Shown here: piece by piece, positions 16,031-25,327 of the stretch | Position numbering within the stretch: position 1 is the stretch's first letter | How the letters are laid out: each line of letters opens with the position of its first letter | Source of the DNA: an uncultured Eubacteriales bacterium | GTDB lineage: Bacteria; Bacillota; Clostridia; Oscillospirales; Acutalibacteraceae | Direction of reading: 5' to 3' | DNA length: 64,000 bases | Assembly: GCA_934477125.1 (NCBI GenBank) | Contig: CAKSOL010000004.1 | Coordinates: 124,001 to 188,000, forward strand | The notes under the pieces: generated by a model | The model's database searches: none | Told to the model about the DNA's origin: nothing | Seen by the model: the letters and a program-made list of their open reading frames with translations, nothing else | Program-made: the position numbers and the translations under genes

Positions 16031-17074
16031 TTGATAAAGGAAGCAACAGCAACCGGCGCAACCGTTGAGGAGGCGCGCGACAACGCGCTCGCAAAATTAG
16101 GCGCCGGAATTAACGACGATATTCAGTATGAGGTTATTTCGCGCCCCAAGAAAAAGGTTTTGGGAATTTTCGGAGGCGCTCCGGCAAAGGTGCGCGTTTT
16201 CATAGAGCTGCCCGACGAAAAGCCGGCAAAAAACCGGCAAAAGCCAGCCGCGAAGGCGGCTCAGCCGCAGGCAAAGCAGGCTCCTGCCGCAAAGTCTGCC
16301 CCGAAAGCCGCTCCGGCGGCTAAGGCTGCGGCTCCGGCAAAGTCCGCTTCCGCAAAGGCTGAGAGCGCTCCGGCGAAAGCTGCCGAGAAAAAGATTATAC
16401 CGCCGGCAGGCAGCGTTGCCGACGATTTCAAGGACGCTGTTGAGGTTTCGGCTCTCCCGGAAAATTCTCCGGCGAGACAGTCGGTTGCCTATCTTTTCGA
16501 GGTTCTTACCGCTTTCGGTTGCAAAAATCTGACCGCAAAGGTCGCCGAGCGCGAGCGCGGAGCCTTCATTTCGCTTGAGGGCGAGGATTTGGGCGCAGTT
16601 ATAGGTCACCGCGGCGAAACGCTCGACGCGCTGCAATATTTAGCCGGTCTTGCCGCTAACAACACAAGCGGATATTATAAGGTATCTCTGAATTTCGGAA
16701 ATTACCGCGAAAAGCGCGAGCAGGCGCTCAACGGCTTGGCGGCAAAGGTCTGCGAGCAGGTTTTAAGAACCGGACGCAGCCGCGCGCTTGAGCCGATGAA
16801 TCCTTACGAGCGCCGCATAATCCACACCGCCGTTCAGGGGATAGACGGAGTTATTTCCGAATCTGTCGGCGAGGGAAACAGCCGCAGGGTTGTTATCGCA
16901 GTCGAGGGAACGGAAATCCGCGATATGCGCCGCGACAATCGCCGTCCGCGCGGCAGAGGGGGACGTCCGTCCGGCTCGGCCCGCGACCGCCGTCCGAGCA
17001 GCACCGTTGCGACAGCTCCGACCCGCGAGCCGAAAAAGGACACCGATCTTCCGCTTTACGGAAAAATCAATTAA
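16031..17074 (+). CDS. jag: Jag/KhpB RNA-binding protein (SpoIIIJ-associated)
   Basis: RNA-binding protein linked to cell elongation and division in Firmicutes. An N-terminal Jag domain (EATATGATVEEARDNAL; KVLGIFGGAPAKVRVF) is followed by a low-complexity Ala/Lys/Pro linker (about residues 65-130), a KH domain with VIGHRGETLDALQYLA near residue 195, and an R3H domain with MNPYERRIIHTAVQ near residue 255. The Arg-rich tail may also contact RNA. A TTG start at 16031 is supported by GGGAGG 7 nt upstream. Confidence 0.93.
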   Translation: MIKEATATGATVEEARDNALAKLGAGINDDIQYEVISRPKKKVLGIFGGAPAKVRVFIELPDEKPAKNRQKPAAKAAQPQAKQAPAAKSAPKAAPAAKAAAPAKSASAKAESAPAKAAEKKIIPPAGSVADDFKDAVEVSALPENSPARQSVAYLFEVLTAFGCKNLTAKVAERERGAFISLEGEDLGAVIGHRGETLDALQYLAGLAANNTSGYYKVSLNFGNYREKREQALNGLAAKVCEQVLRTGRSRALEPMNPYERRIIHTAVQGIDGVISESVGEGNSRRVVIAVEGTEIRDMRRDNRRPRGRGGRPSGSARDRRPSSTVATAPTREPKKDTDLPLYGKIN

Positions 17075-17082
17075 CACCGCAG

Positions 17083-17147
17083 AAAGCTGCCCTAAGGCGC
17101 ATTTTCCGGGAGCTTCCGGGCGATGCCGAGCGGGCGGCTTTTGTTTT
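17083..17147 (+). terminator. probable terminator after jag
   Basis: AAAGCTGCCC pairs with GGGCGGCTTT across about 40 nt that can fold further, followed by TGTTTTT. Confidence 0.6.
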
Positions 17148-17265
17148 TGCGCGGCTGACAAATGCCGGAAAAAGGCAAGTCCGCGCGCAAACCGTCATAA
17201 ATTCTTATTACAAATCCGGAGGGGATATCCGTTGTAGGAGTCGGAGAGCAAAAAGGGGAGCGGCA

Positions 17266-17293
17266 TTGACGGCAAAATAATGCCTGTTATAAG
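17266..17293 (+). promoter_or_regulatory. candidate promoter for the alarmone synthetase gene
   Basis: TTGACG (17266-17271), 16-bp spacer and TATAAG (17288-17293). Moderate match to consensus. Confidence 0.4.
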
Positions 17294-17326
17294 CGGCAAT
17301 ACTTGAAAAGAGGATATAATAACGTA

Positions 17327-18064
17327 ATGGAAGAAAAAATCAAAGAGCCCCGTTCCTTGAACGAGCAGCTCAGTCTTGCGACAATGGTGGACGCCGGGCA
17401 GGCGGCAAGTCTGCTGGAAAAAACGCGTCCCTTTGCGCGGCTTATGATGCAGTACCGCTGCGCTATGCTCGAAATACGCACCAAGCTCGACGTTCTAAAC
17501 AACGAAATGTCGCTCGACAGCGAGCAAAACCCGTTTGAGTCTATCGAATGCCGGCTTAAAAGTCCGATGAGCATTTTGGAAAAATTAGAGCGCAAGGGAT
17601 ACCCGGTTACGGTTGAGTCGATTGAAAAAAACATAACCGATGTCGCCGGGGTACGCGTTACCTGCTCATTCCCCTCGGATATATACCAGATAGCGATTAA
17701 GCTTGCCTGTCAGGATGACCTGAGGGTTATCGAAAGCAAGGATTATATCAAAAACCCCAAGGAAAACGGCTACCGGAGCTTACATCTGATAGTCGAGGTT
17801 CCGATATTTCTTTCAAACGAAAAGAAATATATGAAGGTTGAGGTTCAGTTCAGAACCATCGCGATGGACTTCTGGGCAAGTCTTGAGCATAAGGTAAGAT
17901 ATAAGAAAAAGCTTGCCGATGGCGCGGAGGCTATCGCCGCCGAGCTGAAGGAATGCGCGGATATGATTGAGGAAATCGACCTTAAAATGCAGGACATCCG
18001 CGACAGAATAGCCATGCTCAAGCTGAAAGAGAAGGACTCTGCGGCTTCCGGCAACGAAAAATAA
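17327..18064 (+). CDS. small alarmone synthetase, RelA/SpoT-domain (YjbM/RelQ-like)
   Basis: Probably makes (p)ppGpp from GTP/GDP and ATP. The 245-residue protein has only the synthetase domain: ITDVAGVRVTCSF near residue 103, NPKENGYRSLHLIVEVP near residue 143 and VEVQFRTIAMDFWASLEHK near residue 170, all core RelA_SpoT motifs. There is no hydrolase, TGS or ACT domain, so it is a small alarmone synthetase. The start at 17327 has AGAGGA about 10 nt upstream. prfC follows 12 bp after the stop and is probably cotranscribed. Confidence 0.88.
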   Translation: MEEKIKEPRSLNEQLSLATMVDAGQAASLLEKTRPFARLMMQYRCAMLEIRTKLDVLNNEMSLDSEQNPFESIECRLKSPMSILEKLERKGYPVTVESIEKNITDVAGVRVTCSFPSDIYQIAIKLACQDDLRVIESKDYIKNPKENGYRSLHLIVEVPIFLSNEKKYMKVEVQFRTIAMDFWASLEHKVRYKKKLADGAEAIAAELKECADMIEEIDLKMQDIRDRIAMLKLKEKDSAASGNEK

Positions 18065-18076
18065 AAGGAGAAAACA

Positions 18077-19666
18077 GTGGAACTGAAACAGGAAATAAAC
18101 CGCCGGCGCACCTTTGCGATTATTTCGCACCCCGACGCCGGAAAAACAACTCTTACGGAAAAGCTTCTGCTCTACGGAGGCGCAATCCAGACCGCCGGCT
18201 CGGTTAAGGGCAAGGCGACTGCGAAGCACGCCGTTTCCGACTGGATGGAGCTTGAAAAGCAGCGCGGAATTTCGATAACCTCCTCGGTTATGCAGTTTGA
18301 ATACGAGGGCTGCTGCATAAATATTCTCGACACGCCCGGTCACCAGGACTTTTCCGAGGACACCTACAGAACGCTTATGGCGGCGGACAGCGTTGTTATG
18401 GTTATCGACGCGGCAAAGGGAATTGAGCCGCAGACGAGAAAGCTGTTCAAGGTAACGGCTATGCGGCATATCCCGATTTTTACCTTTATCAACAAGCTTG
18501 ACCGCGAGGCGCGCGACCCGTTCGAGCTGCTCGACGAGCTTGAAAAGGAGTTCGGAATAGGCACCTATCCGATTAACTGGCCGATTGGCTGCGGAGTCAG
18601 CTTTAAGGGAGTTTTCGACCGCAGCCGCCGGCAGATTATGGCTTTCAACGAGATGCACCGCGGTCAGGAAAAGCTGCGCGCCATTGAATGCGACATAACC
18701 GACACGGCGAAATTAGAGGAGCTTTTGGGGCCCTACCAGAGCGCGGAGCTTGCCGAGCAGATAGAGCTGCTCGACGGGGCAAGCTTTGATTTCGACCTTG
18801 AAAAGGTTCGCAGCGGGGCTTTGACGCCGATATTTTTCGGCTCGGCGCTTACTAATTTCGGAGTTGAGCCTTTTTTGGAGAATTTTTTGAAGATGACTAC
18901 TCCGCCGCTGCCGAGAACGACCAAAAGCGGCGACTCTGTTGCGACGGACAGCGATTTTTCGGCGTTCGTTTTCAAAATTCAGGCGAATATGAACAAGGCG
19001 CACCGCGACCGAATGACCTTTATGCGCATATGCTCGGGTAAATTCGAGCGCGACCGCGAATATCTGCACGTTCAGGGCAATAAAAAGCTGCGTCTTTCCC
19101 AGCCTCAGCAGATAATGGCGGACGACCGGCAGATTATAAACGAGGCCTACGCCGGGGACATTATCGGCGTTTTCGACCCAGGTATTTTCTCAATCGGGGA
19201 CACGGTATGCGCTCCAAAGTCGCCGGTTGAATACGAGGGCATACCGACCTTTGCTCCGGAGCATTTCGCGATGATTGAGCAGATTGACAGCCTGAAGCGG
19301 AAGCAGTTCGTTAAGGGCGTTGAGCAGATAGCGCAGGAGGGCGCCATTCAGATATTCCATGAGCCGAATTCCGGAATGGAACGGGTTATAGTCGGAGTTG
19401 TCGGAGTTTTGCAGTTCGAGGTTCTCGAATACCGGCTTAAAAACGAATATAACGTTGACGTTCTGAGAAACAACCTGCCGTATCAGTATATCCGCTGGAT
19501 AAGGAACACCGATTTGGACATCAAGCGATTAAATCTGACCTCGGATACAAAGTGGGTTCAGGATTTCAAGGGACACGACCTGCTTATTTTCACAAGCGAA
19601 TGGAACATTAACTGGGCTCTTGAGAAAAACGAGGGTCTTATTCTCGAAGATTTCAGCAAAGAATAA
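18077..19666 (+). CDS. prfC: peptide chain release factor 3
   Basis: GTPase recycling RF1/RF2 after termination. The G1 motif SHPDAGKTTLTEKLL, the switch/G3 motif ILDTPGHQDFSEDTYRTL and G4 INKLD are present, followed by domains with RICSGKFERDR and VVGVLQFEVLEYRL typical of RF3. Its 529 residues match. The start is GTG at 18077 with AAAGGAG 6 nt upstream. Located between the alarmone synthetase and the rnf operon, with only 22 bp to rnfC. Confidence 0.94.
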   Translation: MELKQEINRRRTFAIISHPDAGKTTLTEKLLLYGGAIQTAGSVKGKATAKHAVSDWMELEKQRGISITSSVMQFEYEGCCINILDTPGHQDFSEDTYRTLMAADSVVMVIDAAKGIEPQTRKLFKVTAMRHIPIFTFINKLDREARDPFELLDELEKEFGIGTYPINWPIGCGVSFKGVFDRSRRQIMAFNEMHRGQEKLRAIECDITDTAKLEELLGPYQSAELAEQIELLDGASFDFDLEKVRSGALTPIFFGSALTNFGVEPFLENFLKMTTPPLPRTTKSGDSVATDSDFSAFVFKIQANMNKAHRDRMTFMRICSGKFERDREYLHVQGNKKLRLSQPQQIMADDRQIINEAYAGDIIGVFDPGIFSIGDTVCAPKSPVEYEGIPTFAPEHFAMIEQIDSLKRKQFVKGVEQIAQEGAIQIFHEPNSGMERVIVGVVGVLQFEVLEYRLKNEYNVDVLRNNLPYQYIRWIRNTDLDIKRLNLTSDTKWVQDFKGHDLLIFTSEWNINWALEKNEGLILEDFSKE

Positions 19667-19688
19667 AGCGGAAAGGATAAACGCCGTT

Positions 19689-21020
19689 ATGAAGCTTACA
19701 GAAAGTATTCTGCGCCCCGTTAAAAAAATTCACGGCGGGGTTCTGCTGCCGCATCTCAAGAAAACCGCCGAGAGCGAAACGGTTATTATGCCGCCGCCGG
19801 AGAGGGTTATAATCCCGATGCAGCAGCACATCGGCGCACCCTGCGCGCCGACGGTCAAAAAGGGCGACGAGGTTTTCGTCGGAACAAAAATCGGCGACAG
19901 CGGCGCATTTGTCAGCGCGCCGGTCCATTCGAGCGTTTCCGGAACAGTTTCGGCGGTTAAGGAATTTTTGCAGAACGGCAGACCGGTTATGAGCGTTGAA
20001 ATAGAGTCGGACGAAAAAATGACTCCCGACCCCTCTCTTGCGCCGCGCGAGGTTAAAACCGCAGCCGATATCGCCGCCGCCGCGCGGGACTGCGGACTTG
20101 TCGGTCTCGGAGGGGCAGGCTTTCCGGCTCACGTTAAGCTGACCCCCAAGGACGGCGTTAAAATCGACACGCTGGTCGTAAACGCGGCGGAATGCGAGCC
20201 TTATCTTACCGCCGATTACCGCGAATGTATAGAAAACTCGGACGATATTATGGAGGGCGTTTATCTGCTGAAAAGCGTTCTCGGACTCGAAAGGGTTATA
20301 ATCGCGGTTGAAAGCAACAAGCCGCGCGCCATAGAAAGGCTTTACGGCATAGCCGCCGACCGCCGCGACGAGGATGATTCGGTTAAGCTTATGAAGCTCC
20401 CGACAAGCTATCCCCAGGGCGCGGAAAAGGTTATTGTTTATTCGGCGACGGGGCGGCTCGTTCCTGCCGGAGGACTTCCGGCGGACGTCGGCTGTATCGT
20501 TATGAACGTTACGAGCGTCGCCGTGCTTTACAGGTTCATAAAAACCGGTATGCCGCTCGTTGCAAAGCGGATAACCGTTGAGGGAAAATCGGCGGTTAAT
20601 CCGCAGAACATACTTGTTCCGATAGGAACTGCGGTTGAGGACGTTATCGCCTTTGCCGGAGGAGCCGCGGAGGACGCCGCCTGTCTTATAGCAGGAGGAC
20701 CGATGATGGGAAATGCTATAACCGACAAGGGCTCGGTTATAGAAAAGCGCAACAACGGGCTTCTGATTACCCCCGAACCGCCCGAATACCGCACAACCGC
20801 CTGCATACGCTGCGGACGCTGTGCCGACGCCTGTCCGCTGAAATTACGCCCGGCGGCGGTTGAAACCGCATACCGGCACGGTCTTGAGGAGCGGTATTCC
20901 GCGCTTAATGTAAGTCTTTGTATGGAATGCGGCAGCTGCTCATATGTCTGCCCGGCAAAACGGCCGCTTACGCAGGTTATGAGAACCGCAAAGGCTCAGA
21001 TGAGGAGGAACGCAAAATGA
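19689..21020 (+). CDS. rnfC: Rnf complex subunit C
   Basis: Peripheral flavin/Fe-S subunit of the Rnf complex, the ferredoxin:NAD+ oxidoreductase that pumps ions. It has the N-terminal HGGVLLPHLK region, a Gly-rich VGLGGAGFPAHVKL nucleotide-binding segment near residue 138, and two 4Fe-4S motifs, CIRCGRCADACPLK and CMECGSCSYVCPAK, near the C-terminus. The start at 19689 matches the family; AAAGGA lies about 12 nt upstream. It opens the rnfCDGEAB operon and overlaps rnfD (ATGA). Confidence 0.95.
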   Translation: MKLTESILRPVKKIHGGVLLPHLKKTAESETVIMPPPERVIIPMQQHIGAPCAPTVKKGDEVFVGTKIGDSGAFVSAPVHSSVSGTVSAVKEFLQNGRPVMSVEIESDEKMTPDPSLAPREVKTAADIAAAARDCGLVGLGGAGFPAHVKLTPKDGVKIDTLVVNAAECEPYLTADYRECIENSDDIMEGVYLLKSVLGLERVIIAVESNKPRAIERLYGIAADRRDEDDSVKLMKLPTSYPQGAEKVIVYSATGRLVPAGGLPADVGCIVMNVTSVAVLYRFIKTGMPLVAKRITVEGKSAVNPQNILVPIGTAVEDVIAFAGGAAEDAACLIAGGPMMGNAITDKGSVIEKRNNGLLITPEPPEYRTTACIRCGRCADACPLKLRPAAVETAYRHGLEERYSALNVSLCMECGSCSYVCPAKRPLTQVMRTAKAQMRRNAK

Positions 21021-21949
21021 AAGAACGGCTTACTGTTTCTTCGTCGCCGCATATACGGTATATCGACACGACACGCGGAATTATGGCGGACGTTATTATC
21101 GCCCTCTGCCCTGCCGCGGTTTACGGCTGTATCCTTTTCGGCTGGCGGGCGCTGTTGCTGCTTGTCTGCACGGTTGCCTCGGCGGTCGGCGCGGAATACA
21201 TATGGTGCAAAATTTTCAGAAAAGAGGTTACCGTCGGTGACCTTTCCGCCGCCGTTACGGGACTTCTGCTCGGAATGAACCTGCCGCCGACTCTGCCGGT
21301 CTGGATGGGAATTATCGGCAGCGTTGCCGCAGTTATCGTTGTTAAGCAGATGTTCGGCGGGTTAGGGCAGAACTTCGCAAATCCGGCTATCGCCGCGAGA
21401 ATTGTTCTGCTGGTTTCCTTTCCGTCCGCTATGACCCGGTTTGCCGAGCCTGTTTTCAAGGCGAGCCGCGATATCGTTACCTCGGCTACTCCCCTTGCGG
21501 CGGAAAATCCGCCTGCGCTGCGGCAGCTGTTTTTCGGAATGCACTCCGGCTGCATAGGCGAGACCTGCTCATTTCTGCTTATAATCGGCGGACTTTATCT
21601 GATTATCCGCCGTGTTATTTCCCCGATAATTCCGGTCTGCTTTATCGGAACGGTTGCGCTGCTTGCCCTTATCTTCGGCGAGAGTGTTACGCTCCAGGTG
21701 TTTTCCGGGGGACTTATTCTCGGCGCGGTCTTTATGGCGACCGACTATACGACCAGTCCCGGAACGCGGCTCGGAAAGCTGATTTTCGGAATAGGCTGCG
21801 GAATTATAACCTTTGTTATCAGAAAATGGGCTAATCTTCCGGAGGGAGTTTCCTATTCGATACTGCTGATGAACGTTCTCGTTCCTCATATTGACCGGCT
21901 TACCGCGGTAAAGCCGCTCGGAGTTAAGGAGGCGGCGAAAAATGAATAA
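21017..21949 (+). CDS. rnfD: Rnf complex subunit D
   Basis: Integral membrane flavoprotein of the Rnf complex. It contains multiple hydrophobic helices and the covalent FMN site region VTSATPLAAE near residue 160, where the Thr of SATPL is the expected attachment residue. GLGQNFANPAIAAR is a further conserved signature. The 310-residue length is normal. The start at 21017 overlaps the rnfC stop by 4 bp and the end overlaps rnfG. Confidence 0.94.
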   Translation: MKERLTVSSSPHIRYIDTTRGIMADVIIALCPAAVYGCILFGWRALLLLVCTVASAVGAEYIWCKIFRKEVTVGDLSAAVTGLLLGMNLPPTLPVWMGIIGSVAAVIVVKQMFGGLGQNFANPAIAARIVLLVSFPSAMTRFAEPVFKASRDIVTSATPLAAENPPALRQLFFGMHSGCIGETCSFLLIIGGLYLIIRRVISPIIPVCFIGTVALLALIFGESVTLQVFSGGLILGAVFMATDYTTSPGTRLGKLIFGIGCGIITFVIRKWANLPEGVSYSILLMNVLVPHIDRLTAVKPLGVKEAAKNE

Positions 21950-22634
21950 ACCGTCATTCTGCGAAAAGCCGCTCTGGAGGGATATTTTCCGCCCGGTTCT
22001 GGTTCTTTTCGTTATAAGCGCGGTTGTTGCCGCCGCTCTTGCCGGCGCGAACGCCGTTACAAAAAATAAAATCGCCGCGCTTTCCGAAAAGCAGGCGCAG
22101 GAGAGTATGCAGACGCTTTTCCCCGGAGCGCAGTTCAAGCAGGAGCGCTATCCGGCTGACGCTACAAGCTCGGTTTTGCCCTTTCTTTACTACCGCGCCG
22201 AAAAGGACGGACAGCACGAGGGGTATATTTTCACAACGAGCGCCAAGGGCTACGGCGGCGATGTTTCGGTTATGACCGCCGTTACCGCCGACGGCAAAAT
22301 CAAGGCGGTTAAAATTCTCGATGTTTCAAACGAAACGCCGGGACTCGGACAGAACGCGGCGAAAGAGGATTTTTACGGTCAGTTGACGGGTCTTTCCGCC
22401 GAAACCGAAATATCGCTCAACAAAACCTCGCCGGACGCCGGCAAAAATGAAATCGCCCCGGTTACGGGAGCGACGATAACCTCAAAGGCCGCAAAGGACG
22501 CGGTGAACGAGGCGCTCAGGCGGTATTCGCAGATTATCGGCGAAAATGCCGGCGCTTGGGAAGCGGACGGTCAGCCTGAGGCTCAAAATCAGCCCGAAAC
22601 GGCGGAAACGGAGGGCGGAGAAAATGAAAAATAA
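21942..22634 (+). CDS. rnfG: Rnf complex subunit G
   Basis: Membrane-anchored extracytoplasmic FMN-binding subunit. One N-terminal helix (VLVLFVISAVVAAALAGANAV) is followed by an FMN-binding domain with the motif APVTGATITSKA near residue 172, in which the second Thr of TGATITS is the phosphoester FMN attachment site. The acidic Gln/Glu-rich C-terminal tail is variable. Overlaps rnfD by 8 bp and rnfE by 11 bp. Confidence 0.94.
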   Translation: MNKPSFCEKPLWRDIFRPVLVLFVISAVVAAALAGANAVTKNKIAALSEKQAQESMQTLFPGAQFKQERYPADATSSVLPFLYYRAEKDGQHEGYIFTTSAKGYGGDVSVMTAVTADGKIKAVKILDVSNETPGLGQNAAKEDFYGQLTGLSAETEISLNKTSPDAGKNEIAPVTGATITSKAAKDAVNEALRRYSQIIGENAGAWEADGQPEAQNQPETAETEGGENEK

Positions 22635-23346
22635 AAATCTCAGCGTTTTAACCAACGGTATTTTAAAGGAAAACCCGGTTTTAAGGCTGGTTCTCGGAAC
22701 CTGCCCGACCCTCGCGATAACGACCGCCGCGATTAACGGCATCGGAATGGGACTTGCCGCAACGCTGGTTCTCGTCTGCTCGAACGCCGCTATTTCGCTG
22801 CTGAGAAACGTTATTCCCGATAAGGTGCGTATTCCGGCGTTTATAACGGTTATCGCCGGCTTTGTAAGCGTTGTTCAGATGCTTGTTAAGGCGTTTCTGC
22901 CTGCTATCGACAAGGCGCTCGGCATCTATCTGCCGCTTATAGTCGTAAACTGCATAATTCTCGCCCGCGCGGAGATGTTCGCCTCGAAAAACCCGGTTAT
23001 TCCGAGTATGCTCGACGGGCTGGGAATGGGACTCGGTTTTACGGCGACCCTTACAGCCATGGGCATTATCCGCGAGCTGCTCGGAGCAGGAACGGTTTTC
23101 AGCCTGCAAATTCTGCCGAAAGCGGTATCGCCGATGATAATTTTCCTGCTGCCGCCGGGCGGATTCTTCGTTTTCGGAATGCTGGTTGCAGCCTCTAACG
23201 CCATCGCGAAAAAGCAGGGCAAAAAAACGGCGGACAGTCTCGGCTGCGAGAGCTGCCCGTTAAGCGAGCAATGCGCCAATGCGGAGAAATGCGGCGCGGC
23301 GGAATGCAATGCCGGAGAAAACGGGGAGGTGCGGACTGATGAATAG
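22624..23346 (+). CDS. rnfE: Rnf complex subunit E
   Basis: Integral membrane subunit homologous to RnfA. KENPVLRLVLGTCPTLAITT near the N-terminus and IYLPLIVVNCIILARAE near residue 105 are conserved RnfE features including the intramembrane Cys residues. After the last helix (MIIFLLPPGGFFVFG) there is a Cys-rich tail (CESCPLSEQC ... CGAAEC) that could bind metal; this extension varies in the family. The start at 22624 overlaps rnfG. Confidence 0.93.
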   Translation: MKNKNLSVLTNGILKENPVLRLVLGTCPTLAITTAAINGIGMGLAATLVLVCSNAAISLLRNVIPDKVRIPAFITVIAGFVSVVQMLVKAFLPAIDKALGIYLPLIVVNCIILARAEMFASKNPVIPSMLDGLGMGLGFTATLTAMGIIRELLGAGTVFSLQILPKAVSPMIIFLLPPGGFFVFGMLVAASNAIAKKQGKKTADSLGCESCPLSEQCANAEKCGAAECNAGENGEVRTDE

Positions 23347-23923
23347 TACTACCGCGATCGTTTCGATACTTTTAGCCGGAATTTTAACCAACAATATGGT
23401 GCTTTCAAAATTCCTCGGAATCTGCCCGTTTTTAGGCGTTTCCAAAAAGGTAAACACCGCGCTTTCGATGAGCATTGCCGTAACGCTGGTTATGGTTATC
23501 GCAACCGCCGCGACCTGGCCTATCTACACCTATCTTTTGGCAGGCAGGTTTGAATATCTCGAAACGGTTGTTTTCATTCTGGTTATCGCCGCCATCGTTC
23601 AGCTTATCGAAACGGTTCTGAAAAAGTTCCTGCCCCCGATATACCGCGCTCTCGGAATTTATCTTCCGCTTATAACGACCAACTGCGCGGTTCTCGGAAT
23701 AACGATGCTCAATATAACAAATCAGCTCGGCTTTGTTGCCTCGCTGTTCAACGCGCTTGCGGCTGGGCTTGGCTTTATGCTCGCGATGCTGCTGTTTTCG
23801 GGGGTCAGAACAAAGCTTGAAACCGCCGACATACCGGAATTTTTAAAGGGACTGCCGATAACGCTGCTTGCGGCGGCGCTGGTTTCCCTTTCCTTCCTCG
23901 GCTTTGCCGGAATAGGAGGTTAA
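23339..23923 (+). CDS. rnfA: Rnf complex subunit A
   Basis: Integral membrane subunit with about six helices. The signature NNMVLSKFLGICPFLGVSKK near residue 18 and YLPLITTNCAVLG near residue 108 hold the conserved Cys pair proposed to bind an intramembrane Fe-S cluster with RnfE. Its 194 residues are standard. GGGGAGG lies about 10 nt before the ATG, which overlaps the rnfE stop. Confidence 0.95.
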   Translation: MNSTTAIVSILLAGILTNNMVLSKFLGICPFLGVSKKVNTALSMSIAVTLVMVIATAATWPIYTYLLAGRFEYLETVVFILVIAAIVQLIETVLKKFLPPIYRALGIYLPLITTNCAVLGITMLNITNQLGFVASLFNALAAGLGFMLAMLLFSGVRTKLETADIPEFLKGLPITLLAAALVSLSFLGFAGIGG

Positions 23924-23926
23924 GCG

Positions 23927-24706
23927 ATGGATATACTTATTCCCGTTTTAATAGTCGGCGCGATAGGGCTTATCGCCGGAGTTGGGCTGGCTCTCGCCTC
24001 CAAATTTATGGCGGTTCCGGTTGACGAAACGCAGGAAAAGCTGCGCGAAGTCCTGCCGGGAGCCAACTGCGGAGCCTGCGGCTTTTCCGGCTGCGACGGC
24101 TACGCCGAGGCACTTGCCCTCGGAAAGGCAGAGCCTAACAGGTGCGCTCCCGGAGGAGCGGACGCCGCCGCCGCGCTCGCGGAAATTCTCGGCGTTGAGG
24201 TTGAAGAAAGCGAGCCGCTTACGGCGTTTATCGCCTGTAAGGGAACGCCTGAAAATACTGTTTCCGGCTATGATTACAGCGGCTTAAGGAGCTGCACGGC
24301 GGCAAATCTGCTGCACGGCGGACCTCTCTCCTGCGCCTACGGCTGCATAGGCTTCGGCGACTGCGCCGCCGCCTGTTCCTTCGGAGCGCTGACCCTCGAC
24401 GGCGGCAGACCGGAGGTATGCCCGGAAAAGTGCGTCGCCTGCGGAAAATGCGTTAAAGCCTGTCCCAAGGGTTTAATCTCGCTTGTTCCTAAGAATGCCA
24501 AGGTGCATATCGGCTGTTCAAACCGCAGCCGCGGTCCGGCGGTTGCAAAGGATTGCAGGGTTTCCTGCATCGCCTGTATGCAATGCGAGAAAAACTGCCC
24601 GACCGGCGCGGTAACGGTTAAAAACAATGTCGCGGTTATAGATTATTCCCTCTGCTCGGGGTGCGAAAAATGCCGCGAGGTCTGCAAGCGCGGGGTGATT
24701 TCATAA
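23927..24706 (+). CDS. rnfB: Rnf complex subunit B
   Basis: Fe-S entry subunit that takes electrons from ferredoxin. An N-terminal membrane helix is followed by the four-Cys domain with CGACGFSGC near residue 46 and then ferredoxin motifs CAYGCIGFGDCAAAC, CVACGKCVKACPKG, CIACMQCEKNCPTG and a terminal CSGCEKCREVCKRG. This gives more clusters than the minimal RnfB. The gene ends TAA with the next ATG overlapping by one base (TAATG), coupling it to the S26 peptidase gene. Confidence 0.94.
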   Translation: MDILIPVLIVGAIGLIAGVGLALASKFMAVPVDETQEKLREVLPGANCGACGFSGCDGYAEALALGKAEPNRCAPGGADAAAALAEILGVEVEESEPLTAFIACKGTPENTVSGYDYSGLRSCTAANLLHGGPLSCAYGCIGFGDCAAACSFGALTLDGGRPEVCPEKCVACGKCVKACPKGLISLVPKNAKVHIGCSNRSRGPAVAKDCRVSCIACMQCEKNCPTGAVTVKNNVAVIDYSLCSGCEKCREVCKRGVIS

Positions 24707-25188
24707 TGAGCGAAAAAGTGATGCGCGCCGAGCTGGAATACAGCGGTCAGAACATCGAAAGCGTTATCGCCGAGCAGGGCGAGGTTATGACAAGCACGTC
24801 GGGGACGAGTATGTATCCCATGCTCCGCCACCGCCGGGATATGATAAGGGTTGTAAAGCTGACGCGGCCGCTCAGAAGAAACGATGTTCCGCTTTACCGC
24901 ACAAAAAGCGGCAAGCTCGTGCTTCACCGGCTGCTGCGCGTAAAGCCGGACGGCAGCTATGTTATCCGGGGCGACAATCTTTACCGCAAGGAGCTTAACG
25001 TTACCGACGATATGATAATCGGCGTTTTAAGCGGATTTTGGCGCGACGGTAAGTTTTACGACTGCGAAAAAAGCCGCGCCTATCATTTTTATATAATCGC
25101 TATGCGCGCGGCGTACCCTTTCAGGTATCTCTGGAAAATGATAATCCGCCCTCTGCTGAGCAAAATTAAGCATACAATTTTCAAATAA
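24706..25188 (+). CDS. S24/S26 (signal peptidase-like) family protein
   Basis: The 160-residue protein carries SGTSMYPMLRHRRDMIRV near residue 32, with the Ser of SMYPM as expected nucleophile, then VLHRLLRV and VIRGDNLYRKE. The second catalytic position reads His, as in ER/SipW-type S26 peptidases, rather than Lys. There is no obvious N-terminal membrane helix; a hydrophobic/basic C-terminus may be membrane-associated. It starts within the rnfB stop codon, so it is translationally coupled to Rnf. Substrate unknown; a role with Rnf is only suggested by position. Confidence 0.75.
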   Translation: MSEKVMRAELEYSGQNIESVIAEQGEVMTSTSGTSMYPMLRHRRDMIRVVKLTRPLRRNDVPLYRTKSGKLVLHRLLRVKPDGSYVIRGDNLYRKELNVTDDMIIGVLSGFWRDGKFYDCEKSRAYHFYIIAMRAAYPFRYLWKMIIRPLLSKIKHTIFK

Positions 25189-25210
25189 AGAATTATATTT
25201 CTACCGAGTT

Positions 25211-25233
25211 CGGGCGGCGCAGGGTGCCGCCCG
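25211..25233 (+). terminator. hairpin terminator after the rnf operon
   Basis: CGGGCGGC and GCCGCCCG enclose the loop GCAGGGT; AATTTAA follows. The same core (GGCGCAGGGTGCC) recurs at 49298-49308. Confidence 0.6.
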
Positions 25234-25241
25234 AATTTAAT

Positions 25242-25314
25242 CGTCAGATGTCAGATATGCGAAGCGAAAGGTCTTGCAGGTCTAATGTCTAACATCTAAT
25301 ATCTAAAATCTAAC
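25242..25314. repeat. heptad element R3
   Basis: A degenerate left arm (cgtcagatgtcagatatg), a very short core, then GTCTTGCAGG and five right-hand units (TCTAATG, TCTAACA, TCTAATA, TCTAAAA, TCTAACT). It ends 13 bp before the DUF4317 start, so it is likely in its 5' UTR. Confidence 0.8.
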
Positions 25315-25327
25315 TTGGAGCCTTTTT

